From Pseudoalteromonas luteoviolacea DSM 6061 (lineage in GTDB: Bacteria; Pseudomonadota; Gammaproteobacteria; Enterobacterales; Alteromonadaceae), in the NCBI RefSeq assembly GCF_001625655.1, contig NZ_AUYB01000099.1, forward strand, positions 38,781-102,780: a DNA stretch of 64,000 nucleotides, written 5' to 3'. This document shows, piece by piece, positions 8,045 to 18,037 of this stretch. Positions within the stretch are counted from its first letter, which is position 1. Each line of letters begins with the position of its first letter. Position numbers and translations under genes: made by a program. The notes beneath the pieces were generated by a model, which searched no databases, was not told the origin of the DNA, and saw nothing but the letters and a program-made list of their open reading frames with translations.

Positions 8045-10414
8045 ATGCATAAAAAGCATCAGCTTGCCGCTGCCATTACTGGTATTCTATTTTCCACATT
8101 GTCTAGCACATCTGTATTGGCACAGGTGACTCACCCTAAAATGGTGACTGCACCAGCTTCTAGCACAGTCGTTAAAGACAGCTATATTGTCGTGTTTGAA
8201 ACACCAAATACCATTGCAGCTGACACCCTAACAGCAAGAGCTGATTTCAATAGGGTTCAAAGTCAAAACTTGGTGAATCAACACAACATCAAACTAGAAA
8301 AAACTTACTCTGCAACCCTTAATGGCGCGTTAGTAACGGCATCAAAATCTCAGCTTTCTGCATTACTTTCAGATCCGAATGTAGCCTTCATTGAGCCAAA
8401 CCGTGTCATCACCTTAGATGCAACAGTCAGTGCAAAACAAACAAATGCAACATGGGGTCTAGACAGAATCGACCAACGTGCCCTGCCACTTGATTCTAAC
8501 TATGTTTATAACTTCACAGGTTCAAATGTGACTGCTTATGTTTTAGACACTGGTATTCAAGTTGACCATACCGAATTCAATGGCCGTGCAGCCAGCGGTT
8601 TCGACTTTGTCGATAATGATAATAACGCTGATGATTGTCATGGCCACGGAACACACGTTGCGGGTACTATTGGTGGCGAAACCTACGGTGTTGCTAAGAA
8701 TGTTGACTTGGTCGGCGTACGAGTATTTAACTGCCAAGGAAGTAGTTCATTAGCCACTATCATTGATGGTGTTGAATGGGTTACAGCAAATGCGACGTTG
8801 CCAGCTGTTGCTAATATGAGTTTCCGTACACCTGTCAGTGCTGCGCTAAATAATGCGGTTCAAGCAAGCATTAACCGCGGGATCTCAATGGTCGCAGCTG
8901 CGGGTAACGACAATGGCAATGCATGTAACATCTCTCCAGCAAGTGCGCCAAACGCAATCACAGTAGCAGCATCAACGAATACAGATCAGCGCGCTAGCTT
9001 CTCAAATTTTGGTAATTGTGTCGATATTTTTGCACCAGGGCAAAGCATCACTTCTGCTTGGATAAACAACGGTGTAAGTACTATCAGTGGTACGTCTATG
9101 GCTGCGCCACACGTTGCCGGTGTTGCAGCACTTCATCTACAGCAGTCGCCTAACCTGACACCAGCACAAGTCACTGCGAGAATATTAGGTGATTCGACTA
9201 CCAACGAGATTGGCGATCCACAAGGCTCACCTAACCGCTTGCTATATTCTATCCATGAAACTCAACAGCCACCGTATAGCCAATGGGTAGGCGCATATGG
9301 ATATACAGCTGGAGGCTGGCGAGTAGAAAACCACCCGCGCATGATGGCTGACGTAAATGGCGATGGTAAAAAAGATGTCGTTGGCTTTGCCAATGCAGGT
9401 GTTTACGTGTCACTTTCAAATGGCGCATCGTTCTCTTCTCCACGTAAGTGGGTAGGTTCATTTGGATACACAGCTGGTGGTTGGAGAGTTGAGAACCACC
9501 CACGTATGATGGCAGATGTGAACGGCGATGGCCGTGATGACGTTGTAGGCTTTGCAAATGCTGGTGTGTATGTATCACTGTCAACTGGTTCAAGCTTTAC
9601 TGCACAACAAAAATGGATTGGCAGCTTTGGCTATAGTGCCGGCGGATGGCGCACCAATCAGCATCCTCGTATGATGGCTGATGTAAATGGCGATGGCAAA
9701 CAGGACGTTGTTGGCTTTGCTAACGCAGGGGTTTATGTTGCACTTTCGACAGGAACAAGTTTTGCTCCAATGCGCCAGTGGGTTGGTAGCTATGGCTATA
9801 CAGCTGGTGGTTGGCGTGTAGAGAACCACCCTCGCATGATGGCTGACGTGAATGGCGATGGCAAACAAGACGTTGTCGGCTTTGCAAACGCAGGCGTCTA
9901 TGTATCTCTTTCTAATGGTTCATCGTTTAGCTCACCTCAAAAATGGATAAGTAACTTTGGCTATAGTGCAGGCGGCTGGCGCGTTCAAAACCACCCTCGC
10001 TTTATGGCTGACGTAAATGGTGATGGCCGTGATGACGTGGTAGGGTTTGCTAATGCCGGTGTGTATGTTGCACTTTCTACAGGCACAGGGTTTAGCGCGA
10101 TGCGCCAATGGGTAAATAACTATGGTTATACAGCTGGTGGCTGGCGCGTTGAAAACCACCCTCGATACCTAGCTGACGTAAATGGCGATGGCAAGAAGGA
10201 TGTGGTTGGTTTTGCAAATGCAGGTGTATACATTTCAACATCGAATGGCAGTAGCTTCTCAGCGCCTAAACGCGTCGTAGATAACTTTGGTTATAGTGCT
10301 GGCGGATGGCGAGTGCAACAGCATCCACGTATGATGGCAGACGTAAATGGTGATGGCACAGAAGATGTCGTTGGCTTTGCGAACGCTGGTGTTTACGTTG
10401 CACCAATGAAGTAA
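8045..10414 (+). CDS. Secreted subtilisin-like serine protease with C-terminal seven-repeat domain
   Basis: The 789-residue preproprotein has a signal peptide (about 1-26, VLA then Gln), an I9 propeptide (about 45-124, ending [10 protein letters not shown]) and an S8 catalytic domain (about 135-395). The catalytic triad is visible: Asp168 in VLDTGIQ, His201 in [10 protein letters not shown] and Ser351 in [11 protein letters not shown]. From residue 414 to the end come seven 55-residue repeats, each with GY(T/S)AGGWR, HPR, a DVNGDG calcium-type loop and [10 protein letters not shown], resembling FG-GAP/VCBS beta-propeller blades. The start follows AAGGAA with good spacing. It should be an extracellular proteinase K-like protease; the propeller may bind calcium and a polymer or surface (inference). 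Confidence 0.93.
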   Translation: MHKKHQLAAAITGILFSTLSSTSVLAQVTHPKMVTAPASSTVVKDSYIVVFETPNTIAADTLTARADFNRVQSQNLVNQHNIKLEKTYSATLNGALVTASKSQLSALLSDPNVAFIEPNRVITLDATVSAKQTNATWGLDRIDQRALPLDSNYVYNFTGSNVTAYVLDTGIQVDHTEFNGRAASGFDFVDNDNNADDCHGHGTHVAGTIGGETYGVAKNVDLVGVRVFNCQGSSSLATIIDGVEWVTANATLPAVANMSFRTPVSAALNNAVQASINRGISMVAAAGNDNGNACNISPASAPNAITVAASTNTDQRASFSNFGNCVDIFAPGQSITSAWINNGVSTISGTSMAAPHVAGVAALHLQQSPNLTPAQVTARILGDSTTNEIGDPQGSPNRLLYSIHETQQPPYSQWVGAYGYTAGGWRVENHPRMMADVNGDGKKDVVGFANAGVYVSLSNGASFSSPRKWVGSFGYTAGGWRVENHPRMMADVNGDGRDDVVGFANAGVYVSLSTGSSFTAQQKWIGSFGYSAGGWRTNQHPRMMADVNGDGKQDVVGFANAGVYVALSTGTSFAPMRQWVGSYGYTAGGWRVENHPRMMADVNGDGKQDVVGFANAGVYVSLSNGSSFSSPQKWISNFGYSAGGWRVQNHPRFMADVNGDGRDDVVGFANAGVYVALSTGTGFSAMRQWVNNYGYTAGGWRVENHPRYLADVNGDGKKDVVGFANAGVYISTSNGSSFSAPKRVVDNFGYSAGGWRVQQHPRMMADVNGDGTEDVVGFANAGVYVAPMK
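9284..10411 (+). repeat. Seven in-frame tandem repeats of 165 bp
   Basis: Units begin at 9284, 9449, 9614, 9779, 9944, 10109 and 10274, exactly 165 bp apart; the last is cut at 138 bp by the stop codon. They encode the 55-residue blades of the subtilase C-terminus. Each unit has the DVNGDG loop followed by (K/R/T)[12 protein letters not shown]. There are no indels between units, so the number is likely to vary by recombination. Confidence 0.95.
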
Positions 10415-10444
10415 TAAAAATATTTTGGGCTTACTGATATCAAT

Positions 10445-10470
10445 AAACCCGGCTATAGCCGGGTTTTTTA
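10445..10470 (+). terminator. Intrinsic terminator after the subtilase gene
   Basis: AAACCCGGC, a TATA loop, then GCCGGGTTTTTT. The stem lies 31 bp after the subtilase stop and just ahead of the convergent lpdA stop. The A-tract on the left side could let it serve lpdA as well. Confidence 0.9.
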
Positions 10471-10503
10471 ATCGCGATTCGCGAAAATCAAAAAGAAGTT
10501 AGA

Positions 10504-11928
10504 TTACTTCTTCTTAACTGCTTTTTTGTTTGGAAGGTCAGTGATTGAACCTTCGAAAATTTCAGCAGCTAGACCGATTGACTCGTTCAGTGTTGGGTGA
10601 GCGTGGATAGTAAGTGCCACGTCTTCTGCGTCTGCACCCATTTCTACCGCTAGGCCGATTTCACCAAGCATTTCGCCTGCGTTGATACCAACCATTGCAC
10701 CACCGATAACACGGCCTGACTCTTTATCAAAGATAAGCTTAGTTTGACCTTCAGTACGTGCAGAAGCGATTGCACGGCCAGATGCTGCCCACGGGAATAC
10801 CGCAGTTTCAATCTTAAGACCTTGCTCTTTCGCTTCCTTCTCAGTTACACCAACCCATGCAATTTCTGGATCTGTGTAAGCGATTGAAGGGATACACTTA
10901 GGATCGAAGTAGTGCTTCTTACCAGAGATAACTTCCGCAGCAACGTGTGCTTCGTGTACCGCTTTGTGTGCAAGCATAGGCTGACCAACAATGTCACCAA
11001 TCGCGAAGATGTGGTCAACGTTCGTTTTCATTTGCTTGTCGGTGTTGATGAAGCCACGCTCGTCAACAGCAACGCCTGCTTTGTCAGCGTCAAGTAGTTT
11101 ACCGTTTGGTGTACGACCAACCGCAACCAATACTTTGTCATAACGTACTTGGCCTTCAGGTGCTTGCTTACCTTCGAATGAAACGTAGATACCGTCTTCT
11201 TTCGCTTCAACAGCAACAACTTTCGTAGAAAGCATCACGTTGAACTTGTTCTTAACATACTTCTGGTAAACCTTGATGATGTCTTTGTCAGCAGCAGGTA
11301 CTAATTGATCAGCAAATTCAACAACGTCGATTTCTGAACCTAGCGCACGGTAAACAGTACCCATCTCAAGACCGATGATACCACCACCTAGTACAAGTAG
11401 TTTGCCAGGTACGTCTTTAAGCTCAAGTGCACCAGTTGAATCAATGATACGCTCATCTTGTGGGATGAATGGAAGGCTTACTGGCTGTGAACCTGCTGCG
11501 ATGATTGCGTTATCAAACGTCACTGTCTTAGTGCCGTCAGCCCCTTCAACAGCGATGGTGTTAGAACCTGTGAATTTACCGTAACCGTTAACTACGTTAA
11601 CTTTACGCATTTTAGACATACCAGCTAGGCCGCCAGTAAGTTGACCGATTACAGACTCTTTCCAAGTACGGATTTTGTCTAAATCGATTTGTGGAGCACC
11701 GAAAGTTACACCGTGAGAAGCCATTTCAGCTGCATCATCGATTACCTTAGCCACGTGAAGTAGTGCTTTAGAAGGAATACAACCTACGTTCAAGCAAACA
11801 CCACCTAGGGTATCGCGAGATTCAATCAATGTAACATCTAAACCTAGGTCTGCTGCACGGAATGCTGCAGAGTAACCACCAGGACCACCGCCTAGTACAA
11901 CAACTTGAGTTTTGATTTCGTTGCTCAT
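10504..11928 (-). CDS. lpdA: Dihydrolipoamide dehydrogenase (E3)
   Basis: The 474-residue flavoprotein reoxidises dihydrolipoamide of the pyruvate and 2-oxoglutarate dehydrogenase complexes with NAD+. Visible are the FAD dinucleotide motif GGGPGGYSAAFRAADLG (about 13-29), the redox-active disulfide GGVCLNVGCIPSK (Cys45 and Cys50), the NAD motif GGGIIGLEMGTVYRALG, and the C-terminal HAHPTLNE with the catalytic His-Glu pair. It is the last gene of the pdhR-aceEF-lpd cluster but lies 218 bp behind aceF with a terminator-like hairpin between, so an extra promoter of its own is likely, as in E. coli. Confidence 0.97.
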   Translation of the reverse strand: MSNEIKTQVVVLGGGPGGYSAAFRAADLGLDVTLIESRDTLGGVCLNVGCIPSKALLHVAKVIDDAAEMASHGVTFGAPQIDLDKIRTWKESVIGQLTGGLAGMSKMRKVNVVNGYGKFTGSNTIAVEGADGTKTVTFDNAIIAAGSQPVSLPFIPQDERIIDSTGALELKDVPGKLLVLGGGIIGLEMGTVYRALGSEIDVVEFADQLVPAADKDIIKVYQKYVKNKFNVMLSTKVVAVEAKEDGIYVSFEGKQAPEGQVRYDKVLVAVGRTPNGKLLDADKAGVAVDERGFINTDKQMKTNVDHIFAIGDIVGQPMLAHKAVHEAHVAAEVISGKKHYFDPKCIPSIAYTDPEIAWVGVTEKEAKEQGLKIETAVFPWAASGRAIASARTEGQTKLIFDKESGRVIGGAMVGINAGEMLGEIGLAVEMGADAEDVALTIHAHPTLNESIGLAAEIFEGSITDLPNKKAVKKK

Positions 11929-12108
11929 GTTATTACCTTAACTATTATTCGAACGGGACTCTACTCAACTGAGTATCCGCACCCAATTTGCCTGCCAGTC
12001 GCCAAATTAGGACAAAACCAACAGAGAGAGTTTTTTGTGCGCGAAAGTGTATCATTCGCACTCACTAATGTCCCGTCCAAATATCAGACAGGACACTAAA
12101 AATACAAC

Positions 12109-12138
12109 AAAACCGCACAACCTATGTTGGGCGGTTTT
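12109..12138 (-). terminator. Hairpin between aceF and lpdA, probable partial terminator
   Basis: On the minus strand AAAACCGCCCAAC pairs with GTTGTGCGGTTTT (one mismatch), followed by a T-rich TTGTTGTATTTTT tract. It begins 8 bp after the aceF stop. It would limit read-through into lpdA and allow E3 to be made independently. Confidence 0.75.
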
Positions 12139-12146
12139 GGTTCACC

Positions 12147-14051
12147 TTACATTACTAGCTGACGAATATCGCTCAGGTAGTTTGCAAGAGTCACAGTAAA
12201 GCGTGCTGCAAGCGCCCCGTCAATTACACGGTGGTCGTATGAACAGCTTAGCGGCACCATTAAGCGCGGCTCAAACTCTTTACCATTCCATTTCGGCTTC
12301 ATCTCAGACTTAGATACACCTAAGATAGCCACTTCTGGTGCATTCACGATTGGTGTGAATGATGTACCACCGATGCCACCAAGGCTTGAGATTGTGAAAC
12401 AACCGCCTTGCATGTCAGCTGCTGTCAGCTTGCCGTCACGTGCTTTCTTAGAGACTTCCATCAGCTCACGAGAAAGCTCAATGATGCCTTTTTTGTTTAC
12501 ATCTTTGAATACAGGAACAACCAAGCCGTTTGGCGTATCAACCGCCACACCGATGTTCACGTATTTCTTCAGAGTTAGGCTCTCGCCGTCTTCAGAAAGA
12601 GAAGAGTTAAATGTTGGGAACTCTTCAAGTGCTTTTGCAGCCGCTTTCATCACGAAGACTAATGGTGTGATCTTCACGCCCATCTTCTTCTTCTCAGCTA
12701 GAACATTTTGCTCCTTACGGAATGCTTCTAGCGTTGTGATATCTGCTTCATCAAACTGTGTAACGTGTGGGATTTGTACCCAGTTACGGTGTAGGTTTGC
12801 ACCAGAGATCTTTTGAATACGAGATAGTTTCTTCTCTTCAACTTCACCAAACTTGCTAAAGTCTACTTTCGGCCAAGGAATTAGACCAAGCTCGCCACCA
12901 CCGGTGTTACCACCTTTAGATAGCTGACCTGATTCAACTTGCTTCACTAGCTCTTTCACATAGTTCTGAACGTCTTCTTTAACAACACGGTTCTTACGAC
13001 CGGTTGCTTTAACACGCGCTAGGTTTACACCAAACTCACGAGCTAGACGACGCACAACTGGTGATGCGTGTGCATACTGATCGTTCGCAACAAAGTCATC
13101 TTTTTGTGCTGATGCAGGAGCTGGAGCTGCTGCCGGAGCAGGTTTTGCAGCCGGAGCTGGTGCTGCTGTTGGTGCCGGTGCAGCAGCAGGTGCTGCAACT
13201 GGCGCACTGCCTGCCGTTTCAAATACGAAGATTAAAGAACCAGTCGATACTTTATCGCCAGCGTTTACTTTGATCTCTTTTACAGTACCTGCAAATGGTG
13301 CCGGTACTTCCATAGAAGCCTTATCGCCTTCTACAGTAATAAGAGACTGCTCTTCTTCGATTGAATCACCAACAGATACCATGATTTCAGTCACTTCAAC
13401 TTCATCACCACCGATATCTGGTACGTGTACTTCTTTCGCTTCTGCTACCGCTGCAGGTGCCGCCGTAGGCGCAGGTGCCGCTTCAACAGATGCAGCTGCT
13501 GGCGCACTGCCCGCAACTTCAAATACGAATACCAAAGAGCCAGTTGACACTTTACCGCCAACTTCAACTTTGATTTCTTTCACAGTACCTGCAAATGGTG
13601 CTGGTACTTCCATAGAAGCCTTATCGCCTTCTACGTTTAAGATAGACTGGTCAGCTTCAACAGCTTCGCCTACTGCAACCATGATTTCAGTGACTTCTAC
13701 TTCGTCGCCACCGATATCTGGTACGTGTACTTCTTTAAGCTCAGCAGCAGCTGGCGCCGCAGGTGCTGGCGCTGCAACAGGAGCCGCAGGCGCTTGTGCC
13801 GCAGCCGGTGCTTCTGCACCCGCTGCGTCAAAAATCATAATCAAAGAGCCCGTTGAAACTTTGTCACCTTCAACCACTTTGATTTCTTTTACAGTACCCG
13901 CAGCCGCTGCTGGTACTTCCATAGAAGCCTTATCGCCTTCAACTGTGATCAATGACTGATCCACTTCAACCGTGTCACCTACGCTTACTAGGAGCTCGGT
14001 TACTTCAACCTCATCGGCACCAATATCTGGAACATGAATTTCAATTGACAT
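12147..14051 (-). CDS. aceF: Pyruvate dehydrogenase E2, dihydrolipoamide acetyltransferase
   Basis: The 634-residue protein has three N-terminal lipoyl domains, with lipoyl lysines in EGDKAS at residues 41, 144 and about 244, separated by Ala/Pro-rich flexible linkers. A peripheral subunit-binding domain follows at about 330-366 ([28 protein letters not shown] is its core). The catalytic domain, about 400-634, ends with the [12 protein letters not shown] active-site motif. It transfers acetyl groups from E1 to CoA and forms the core of the complex. It starts 11 bp after the aceE stop and is surely cotranscribed. The three lipoyl domains match the E. coli type rather than single-domain E2s. 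Confidence 0.97.
   Translation of the reverse strand: MSIEIHVPDIGADEVEVTELLVSVGDTVEVDQSLITVEGDKASMEVPAAAAGTVKEIKVVEGDKVSTGSLIMIFDAAGAEAPAAAQAPAAPVAAPAPAAPAAAELKEVHVPDIGGDEVEVTEIMVAVGEAVEADQSILNVEGDKASMEVPAPFAGTVKEIKVEVGGKVSTGSLVFVFEVAGSAPAAASVEAAPAPTAAPAAVAEAKEVHVPDIGGDEVEVTEIMVSVGDSIEEEQSLITVEGDKASMEVPAPFAGTVKEIKVNAGDKVSTGSLIFVFETAGSAPVAAPAAAPAPTAAPAPAAKPAPAAAPAPASAQKDDFVANDQYAHASPVVRRLAREFGVNLARVKATGRKNRVVKEDVQNYVKELVKQVESGQLSKGGNTGGGELGLIPWPKVDFSKFGEVEEKKLSRIQKISGANLHRNWVQIPHVTQFDEADITTLEAFRKEQNVLAEKKKMGVKITPLVFVMKAAAKALEEFPTFNSSLSEDGESLTLKKYVNIGVAVDTPNGLVVPVFKDVNKKGIIELSRELMEVSKKARDGKLTAADMQGGCFTISSLGGIGGTSFTPIVNAPEVAILGVSKSEMKPKWNGKEFEPRLMVPLSCSYDHRVIDGALAARFTVTLANYLSDIRQLVM
13203..14051 (-). 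repeat. Triplicated lipoyl-domain coding repeat in aceF
   Basis: Three copies of about 240 bp encode the lipoyl domains, spaced 309 bp (first to second) and 300 bp (second to third). Stretches around the lipoyl lysine are almost identical in DNA, for example at 13312, 13612 and 13921. The high DNA identity suggests ongoing homogenisation between copies. Confidence 0.85.
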
Positions 14052-14062
14052 GTTTTTGCCTC

Positions 14063-16729
14063 TTATGCGTAAAGTGGGTTAGCTTTTGTTGTGTCGATAT
14101 CAAATTTCTTGATAGCGTCAGCAACAACTGATTTTTCAACCTTGCCCTGTTGAGCAAGTTCGTTAAGTGCAGCAACAACCACATAACCTGCGTTCACTTC
14201 GAAGTGACGACGTAGGTTTTCACGGCTGTCTGAACGACCGTAACCGTCAGTACCTAATACTTTGTATGAGCTGCTTGGCATGAATGCACGTACTTGGTCT
14301 GCATAGTTCTTCATGTAGTCAGTTGCAGCAATCGCTGGAGACTCACCTAATACAGTTGAAATATAAGGTACTTTCGCATCTGCTTCAGGGTTAAGCATGT
14401 TGAAACGCTCAACGTCTTGACCGTCACGAGCTAGTTCATTGAATGACGTTACAGAGAATACGTCTGAACCAATGCCGTACTCTTCGCTTAGGATTGCACC
14501 TGCTTTACGTACTTCGTTCAAGATAGTGCCTGAACCCATAAGCTGTACGTGTGCTTTCTCACCCGCGTTCGACTCCAACTTATAGATACCTTTACGGATA
14601 CCTTCTTCAGCACCTTCCGGCATTGCTGGCTGGTGATAGTTTTCATTCATCAACGTTAGGTAGTAGAACACATTTTCTTGCTCTGGACCGTACATACGAC
14701 GAATACCATCTTGCAAGATAACCGCAACTTCAAATACGAACGTTGGGTCGTAAGAAATACAGTTAGGAATAGTACCCGCTTGAATGTGTGAATGACCGTC
14801 TTCGTGCTGTAGACCTTCACCGTTAAGCGTTGTACGACCAGCTGTAGCACCCAATAAGAAACCACGTGCTTGTTGGTCACCCGCCATCCACGCCATGTCG
14901 CCAACACGTTGGAAACCGAACATAGAGTAGTAGATGTAGAATGGGATCATCGGTAGGTCGTTAGTGCTGTATGATGTTGCAGCAGCAACCCATGAAGACA
15001 TTGCACCTAGTTCATTGATACCCTCTTGCAGTACCTGACCTGATGTTGCTTCTTTGTAGTAAGAAACGATGTCGCGGTCTTGCGGTGTGTAATTCTGACC
15101 GTGTGGATTGTAAATACCGATTTGACGGAATAGACCTTCCATACCGAAAGTACGCGCTTCATCCGCAATGATAGGTACGATGTTTTTGCCAACACCCTTG
15201 TCTTTCAACAAGATGTTTAGCGCACGTACATAACCCATTGTGGTTGAAATATCACGCTTTTGCTCTTCAAGTAGCGGCTTGAACTGCTCCAGTTTTGGTA
15301 ACTCAAGTGCTTGTGTGAAGTTAGGTAAGCGCTGCGGCGTATAACCGTGTAGTGCTTTACGGCGCGAGTGTAAGTATTCGTACTCAGCAGAACCTTCTTT
15401 AAGCGTAAGGTATGGTAAGTTTGCAATTTCTTCGTCAGAAACCAGATCTTCAAGACCTAGGCGTGAGCGCAAGTGCTCAACGCTAGACATGTCCATTTTC
15501 TTAACTTGGTGTGCAATGTTCTTACCTTCAGCTGCTTCACCCATGCCATAACCTTTTACAGTCTTAGCTAGGATTACAGTTGGACGACCTTTCTCATCTT
15601 GAGCCGCTTTAAATGCTGCAAATAGTTTCGAAGGTTCATGACCACCACGCTTAAGTGCGAAGATTTCTTCATCCGTCATATCAGCAACTAATGCTGCTGT
15701 CTCTGGGTAACGACCGAAGAAGTGCTCTCGTACGTATGCACCGTCTTTTGATTTGTATGTCTGGTAGTCACCGTCGATTGTTTCGTTCATCAGCTGTAAA
15801 AGCTTACCAGTTGTGTCTTTAGCAAGTAGCTTGTCCCAACCAGAACCCCAAACAACTTTGATCACGTTCCAACCTGCACCTTTGAATAGACCTTCAAGCT
15901 CTTGAATGATCTTACCGTTACCCATTACTGGGCCGTCAAGACGCTGCAGGTTACAGTTAATTAGGTAGCATAGGTTATCTAGCTTTTCACGCGCAGCGAA
16001 AGAAATAGCACCACGTGATTCTGGCTCATCCATCTCGCCATCACCTAGAAACGCATATACGCGCTGCTCGTTAGTCTCTTTTAGGCCACGGCCTTCTAGG
16101 TACTTAAGGAAACGTGCTTGATAAATTGATGCAATCGGACCAAGACCCATAGATACAGTCGGGAATTGCCAGAACTCAGGCATCAATTTAGGGTGAGGAT
16201 ATGAAGAAATACCTTTACCATCTACTTCTTGACGGAAGTTATCTAGCTGCTCTTCAGTTAAACGACCTTCAAGGAACGCACGTGCGTAAATACCAGGTGA
16301 AATATGACCTTGGTAATAAACTAAATCACCACCGTCTTTCTCATTTGGAGCTCGGAAGAAGTGGTTGAAACACATTTCATAAAATGCTGCTGAAGACTGG
16401 TAAGACGCCATGTGGCCGCCTAACTCTAGGTCTTTTTTAGACGCACGAAGTACGATCATGATCGCATTCCAACGTACGATAGAGCGGATACGACGTTCAA
16501 TTGTAGTATCACCAGGGTAAGCTGGTTCTTGGTCAGCCGGAATGGTATTTACATAATTTGTAGTAATACCAGTAGGCATATCCACACCATCTAGGCGGGC
16601 TTGCTCTAGCACTTGCTCAAGTAAGAATTGCGCACGTTCTACGCCTTCTTCTTTTACAACTGACTCAAGCGCTTGTAACCACTCTTGGGTTTCTAACGCG
16701 TCAACGTCAAACTTATTGACTTCAGACAT
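14063..16729 (-). CDS. aceE: Pyruvate dehydrogenase E1 (homodimeric type)
   Basis: The 888-residue protein has the length of gammaproteobacterial homodimeric AceE (887 in E. coli). The thiamine diphosphate motif [12 protein letters not shown] followed by the conserved NCNLQRLDG is visible in the first third, and the transketolase-like central domain contains [15 protein letters not shown] and the [19 protein letters not shown] stretch. It decarboxylates pyruvate and acetylates the lipoyl arm of AceF. It lies 102 bp behind pdhR and 11 bp ahead of aceF, so it is the first structural gene of the operon. Confidence 0.98.
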   Translation of the reverse strand: MSEVNKFDVDALETQEWLQALESVVKEEGVERAQFLLEQVLEQARLDGVDMPTGITTNYVNTIPADQEPAYPGDTTIERRIRSIVRWNAIMIVLRASKKDLELGGHMASYQSSAAFYEMCFNHFFRAPNEKDGGDLVYYQGHISPGIYARAFLEGRLTEEQLDNFRQEVDGKGISSYPHPKLMPEFWQFPTVSMGLGPIASIYQARFLKYLEGRGLKETNEQRVYAFLGDGEMDEPESRGAISFAAREKLDNLCYLINCNLQRLDGPVMGNGKIIQELEGLFKGAGWNVIKVVWGSGWDKLLAKDTTGKLLQLMNETIDGDYQTYKSKDGAYVREHFFGRYPETAALVADMTDEEIFALKRGGHEPSKLFAAFKAAQDEKGRPTVILAKTVKGYGMGEAAEGKNIAHQVKKMDMSSVEHLRSRLGLEDLVSDEEIANLPYLTLKEGSAEYEYLHSRRKALHGYTPQRLPNFTQALELPKLEQFKPLLEEQKRDISTTMGYVRALNILLKDKGVGKNIVPIIADEARTFGMEGLFRQIGIYNPHGQNYTPQDRDIVSYYKEATSGQVLQEGINELGAMSSWVAAATSYSTNDLPMIPFYIYYSMFGFQRVGDMAWMAGDQQARGFLLGATAGRTTLNGEGLQHEDGHSHIQAGTIPNCISYDPTFVFEVAVILQDGIRRMYGPEQENVFYYLTLMNENYHQPAMPEGAEEGIRKGIYKLESNAGEKAHVQLMGSGTILNEVRKAGAILSEEYGIGSDVFSVTSFNELARDGQDVERFNMLNPEADAKVPYISTVLGESPAIAATDYMKNYADQVRAFMPSSSYKVLGTDGYGRSDSRENLRRHFEVNAGYVVVAALNELAQQGKVEKSVVADAIKKFDIDTTKANPLYA

Positions 16730-16831
16730 ATGGAGTGTTCCTTATGTTTTAAATGCAAATTTATTCAATGCGTCAATGACGCAATCAAGCTTAATTGCTC
16801 GATTTTGCTTAAAAGACCGAATTTACCTAAC

Positions 16832-17581
16832 TTATTGCTGTTTAGTACGACGTAGACTGCGCTCAATTCGAGAGCGCTCTCTGCCCGCTTCTAATAATGC
16901 TTCTTCAATAAAGGCAAGGTGAGCGTTACTCGCAAGCCTTGCCTTTTCTGGATTACCTTGAATAACAGCATCCATCAATACCGCTCGATGCTGCGCAAGT
17001 TGTTCACTCACGTCTGACTTTTGCACCAAAACGGTTAAGTTCTGTAATACATTTTGCTCAAGTAACGTTTGCATCCCTCTCACTAAATGCAGTAACACCA
17101 CATTATGTGACGCTTCTGCTACAGTGAAATGAAATGCATTGATTGCTTTGGCTTTTAGGGCTAAGTCGTCTCCCACCTCGGCAATGTTGTCGTAGCTTTG
17201 TTTTACTTTATCCATATCATTATCGGTACCTCGCAAAGCTGCGTAATAAGCAGCGATACCTTCAAGCGCATGACGGAATTCAAGTAAGTCAAACTGAGAC
17301 TCAGGGTGTTTACTGATCAAATCAAACAGTGGATCAGTTAAACCTTCTTCTAGCTGATTTTTAACGTACGTGCCGCCACCTTGGCGACGCGTCACTAACC
17401 CTTTGGCTTCGAGTTTTTGAATCGCCTCTCTTAACGAAGGGCGGGATACTTCAAACTGCTTAGCAAGCTCTCTTTCTGGGGGAAGCTTTTCCCCTGGAAG
17501 CAATGATCCTTCTAAAATCATGTTTTCCAATTGCTCTAAAATCACATCCGAGAGTTTCGCAGCTTTAATCTTCAAAGACAT
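16832..17581 (-). CDS. pdhR: GntR-family repressor of pyruvate dehydrogenase, PdhR
   Basis: The frame is open from 17614 with a TTG, but the ATG at 17581 gives a 249-residue protein whose start aligns with E. coli PdhR (KLSDVILEQLENMILEGSLLPGEKLPPERELAKQF). Residues about 8-75 form the GntR winged helix (VSRPSLREAIQKLEAKGLVTRRQGGGTYV), and about 90-225 the FCD effector domain, with the conserved FRHALEGIAAYYAALR. PdhR is released from DNA by pyruvate. It is first in the pdhR-aceE-aceF-lpdA cluster and a PdhR-type operator lies upstream, so autoregulation is expected. Confidence 0.95.
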   Translation of the reverse strand: MSLKIKAAKLSDVILEQLENMILEGSLLPGEKLPPERELAKQFEVSRPSLREAIQKLEAKGLVTRRQGGGTYVKNQLEEGLTDPLFDLISKHPESQFDLLEFRHALEGIAAYYAALRGTDNDMDKVKQSYDNIAEVGDDLALKAKAINAFHFTVAEASHNVVLLHLVRGMQTLLEQNVLQNLTVLVQKSDVSEQLAQHRAVLMDAVIQGNPEKARLASNAHLAFIEEALLEAGRERSRIERSLRRTKQQ

Positions 17582-17680
17582 TGATAACACGCCAGTTTGG
17601 GTTATATCCACCAACTAAGAATGAAGTTCCTACGTTAAACCGTAAGCCTTTAAAACTTAGCAATATTTACTTAATCATTT

Positions 17681-17722
17681 AGTATATTGTGACCAGGTAG
17701 GTAAATTGGTCATACCAAATTT
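17681..17722 (-). promoter_or_regulatory. pdhR promoter region with PdhR operator
   Basis: The sequence AATTGGTCATACCAAAT at 17704-17720 matches the E. coli PdhR box AATTGGTnnnACCAATT with one mismatch. A -10-like TATACT on the minus strand lies at 17681-17686, so the box would cover the -35 position and PdhR bound there would block polymerase. It is about 120 bp upstream of the pdhR start. The match is seen directly; the function is inferred from the known PdhR site. Confidence 0.82.
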
Positions 17723-18037
17723 GGACAATAAGTTATCAAAATCAAGCTCGGCTGTCAAAATTACACCTTTTCATCGCTTTTAATATCCTTTTTTTGACAT
17801 CCATTCAGATTAAACTTTATACAATTAAAAATGATTGCAAAGAAAAATAAAAATGGTCAGACCAGATGAGTTGGGAAACTAGGTAGTACAAAAAATAGCA
17901 TGGGACACATGGGCAATGAATTGCTCTTAATACTGCAATATACAGTCATTTTGAAACTCAGATAAAAGCGGCGAGGTAATCAATGACAAACTTGCGGTCA
18001 AACAGGGTTGGGTGAGCGATAAGTCTCACCCTAATTT
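17723..18037. other. Intergenic region between pdhR and the SGNH-like lipoprotein gene
   Basis: No convincing coding region is present; only tiny frames such as a 21-codon frame at about 17900-17965 on the plus strand occur. The one structural element is the hairpin at 18010-18031, listed separately. No tRNA or repeat was recognised. Confidence 0.5.
18010..18037 (+). terminator. Stem-loop with plus-strand T-tract
   Basis: GGGTGAG (18010-18016) and CTCACCC (18025-18031) form a perfect 7-bp stem with an 8-nt loop, followed on the plus strand by TAATTTTTATT. It sits just behind the lipoprotein stop on the minus strand, where the T-tract is poor. It may serve as that gene's 3' hairpin or end an unannotated plus-strand transcript. 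Confidence 0.6.

Noticed and set aside
9284..10411. Regular 165-bp repeats considered as a CRISPR-like or satellite array
   Set aside because: They stay in frame, encode conserved protein blades and have no spacers.
13270..13959. 229-codon plus-strand open frame rich in Ala, Thr and Ser
   Set aside because: It is the antisense shadow of the aceF lipoyl repeats and Ala/Pro linkers; its repeats mirror those of aceF exactly.
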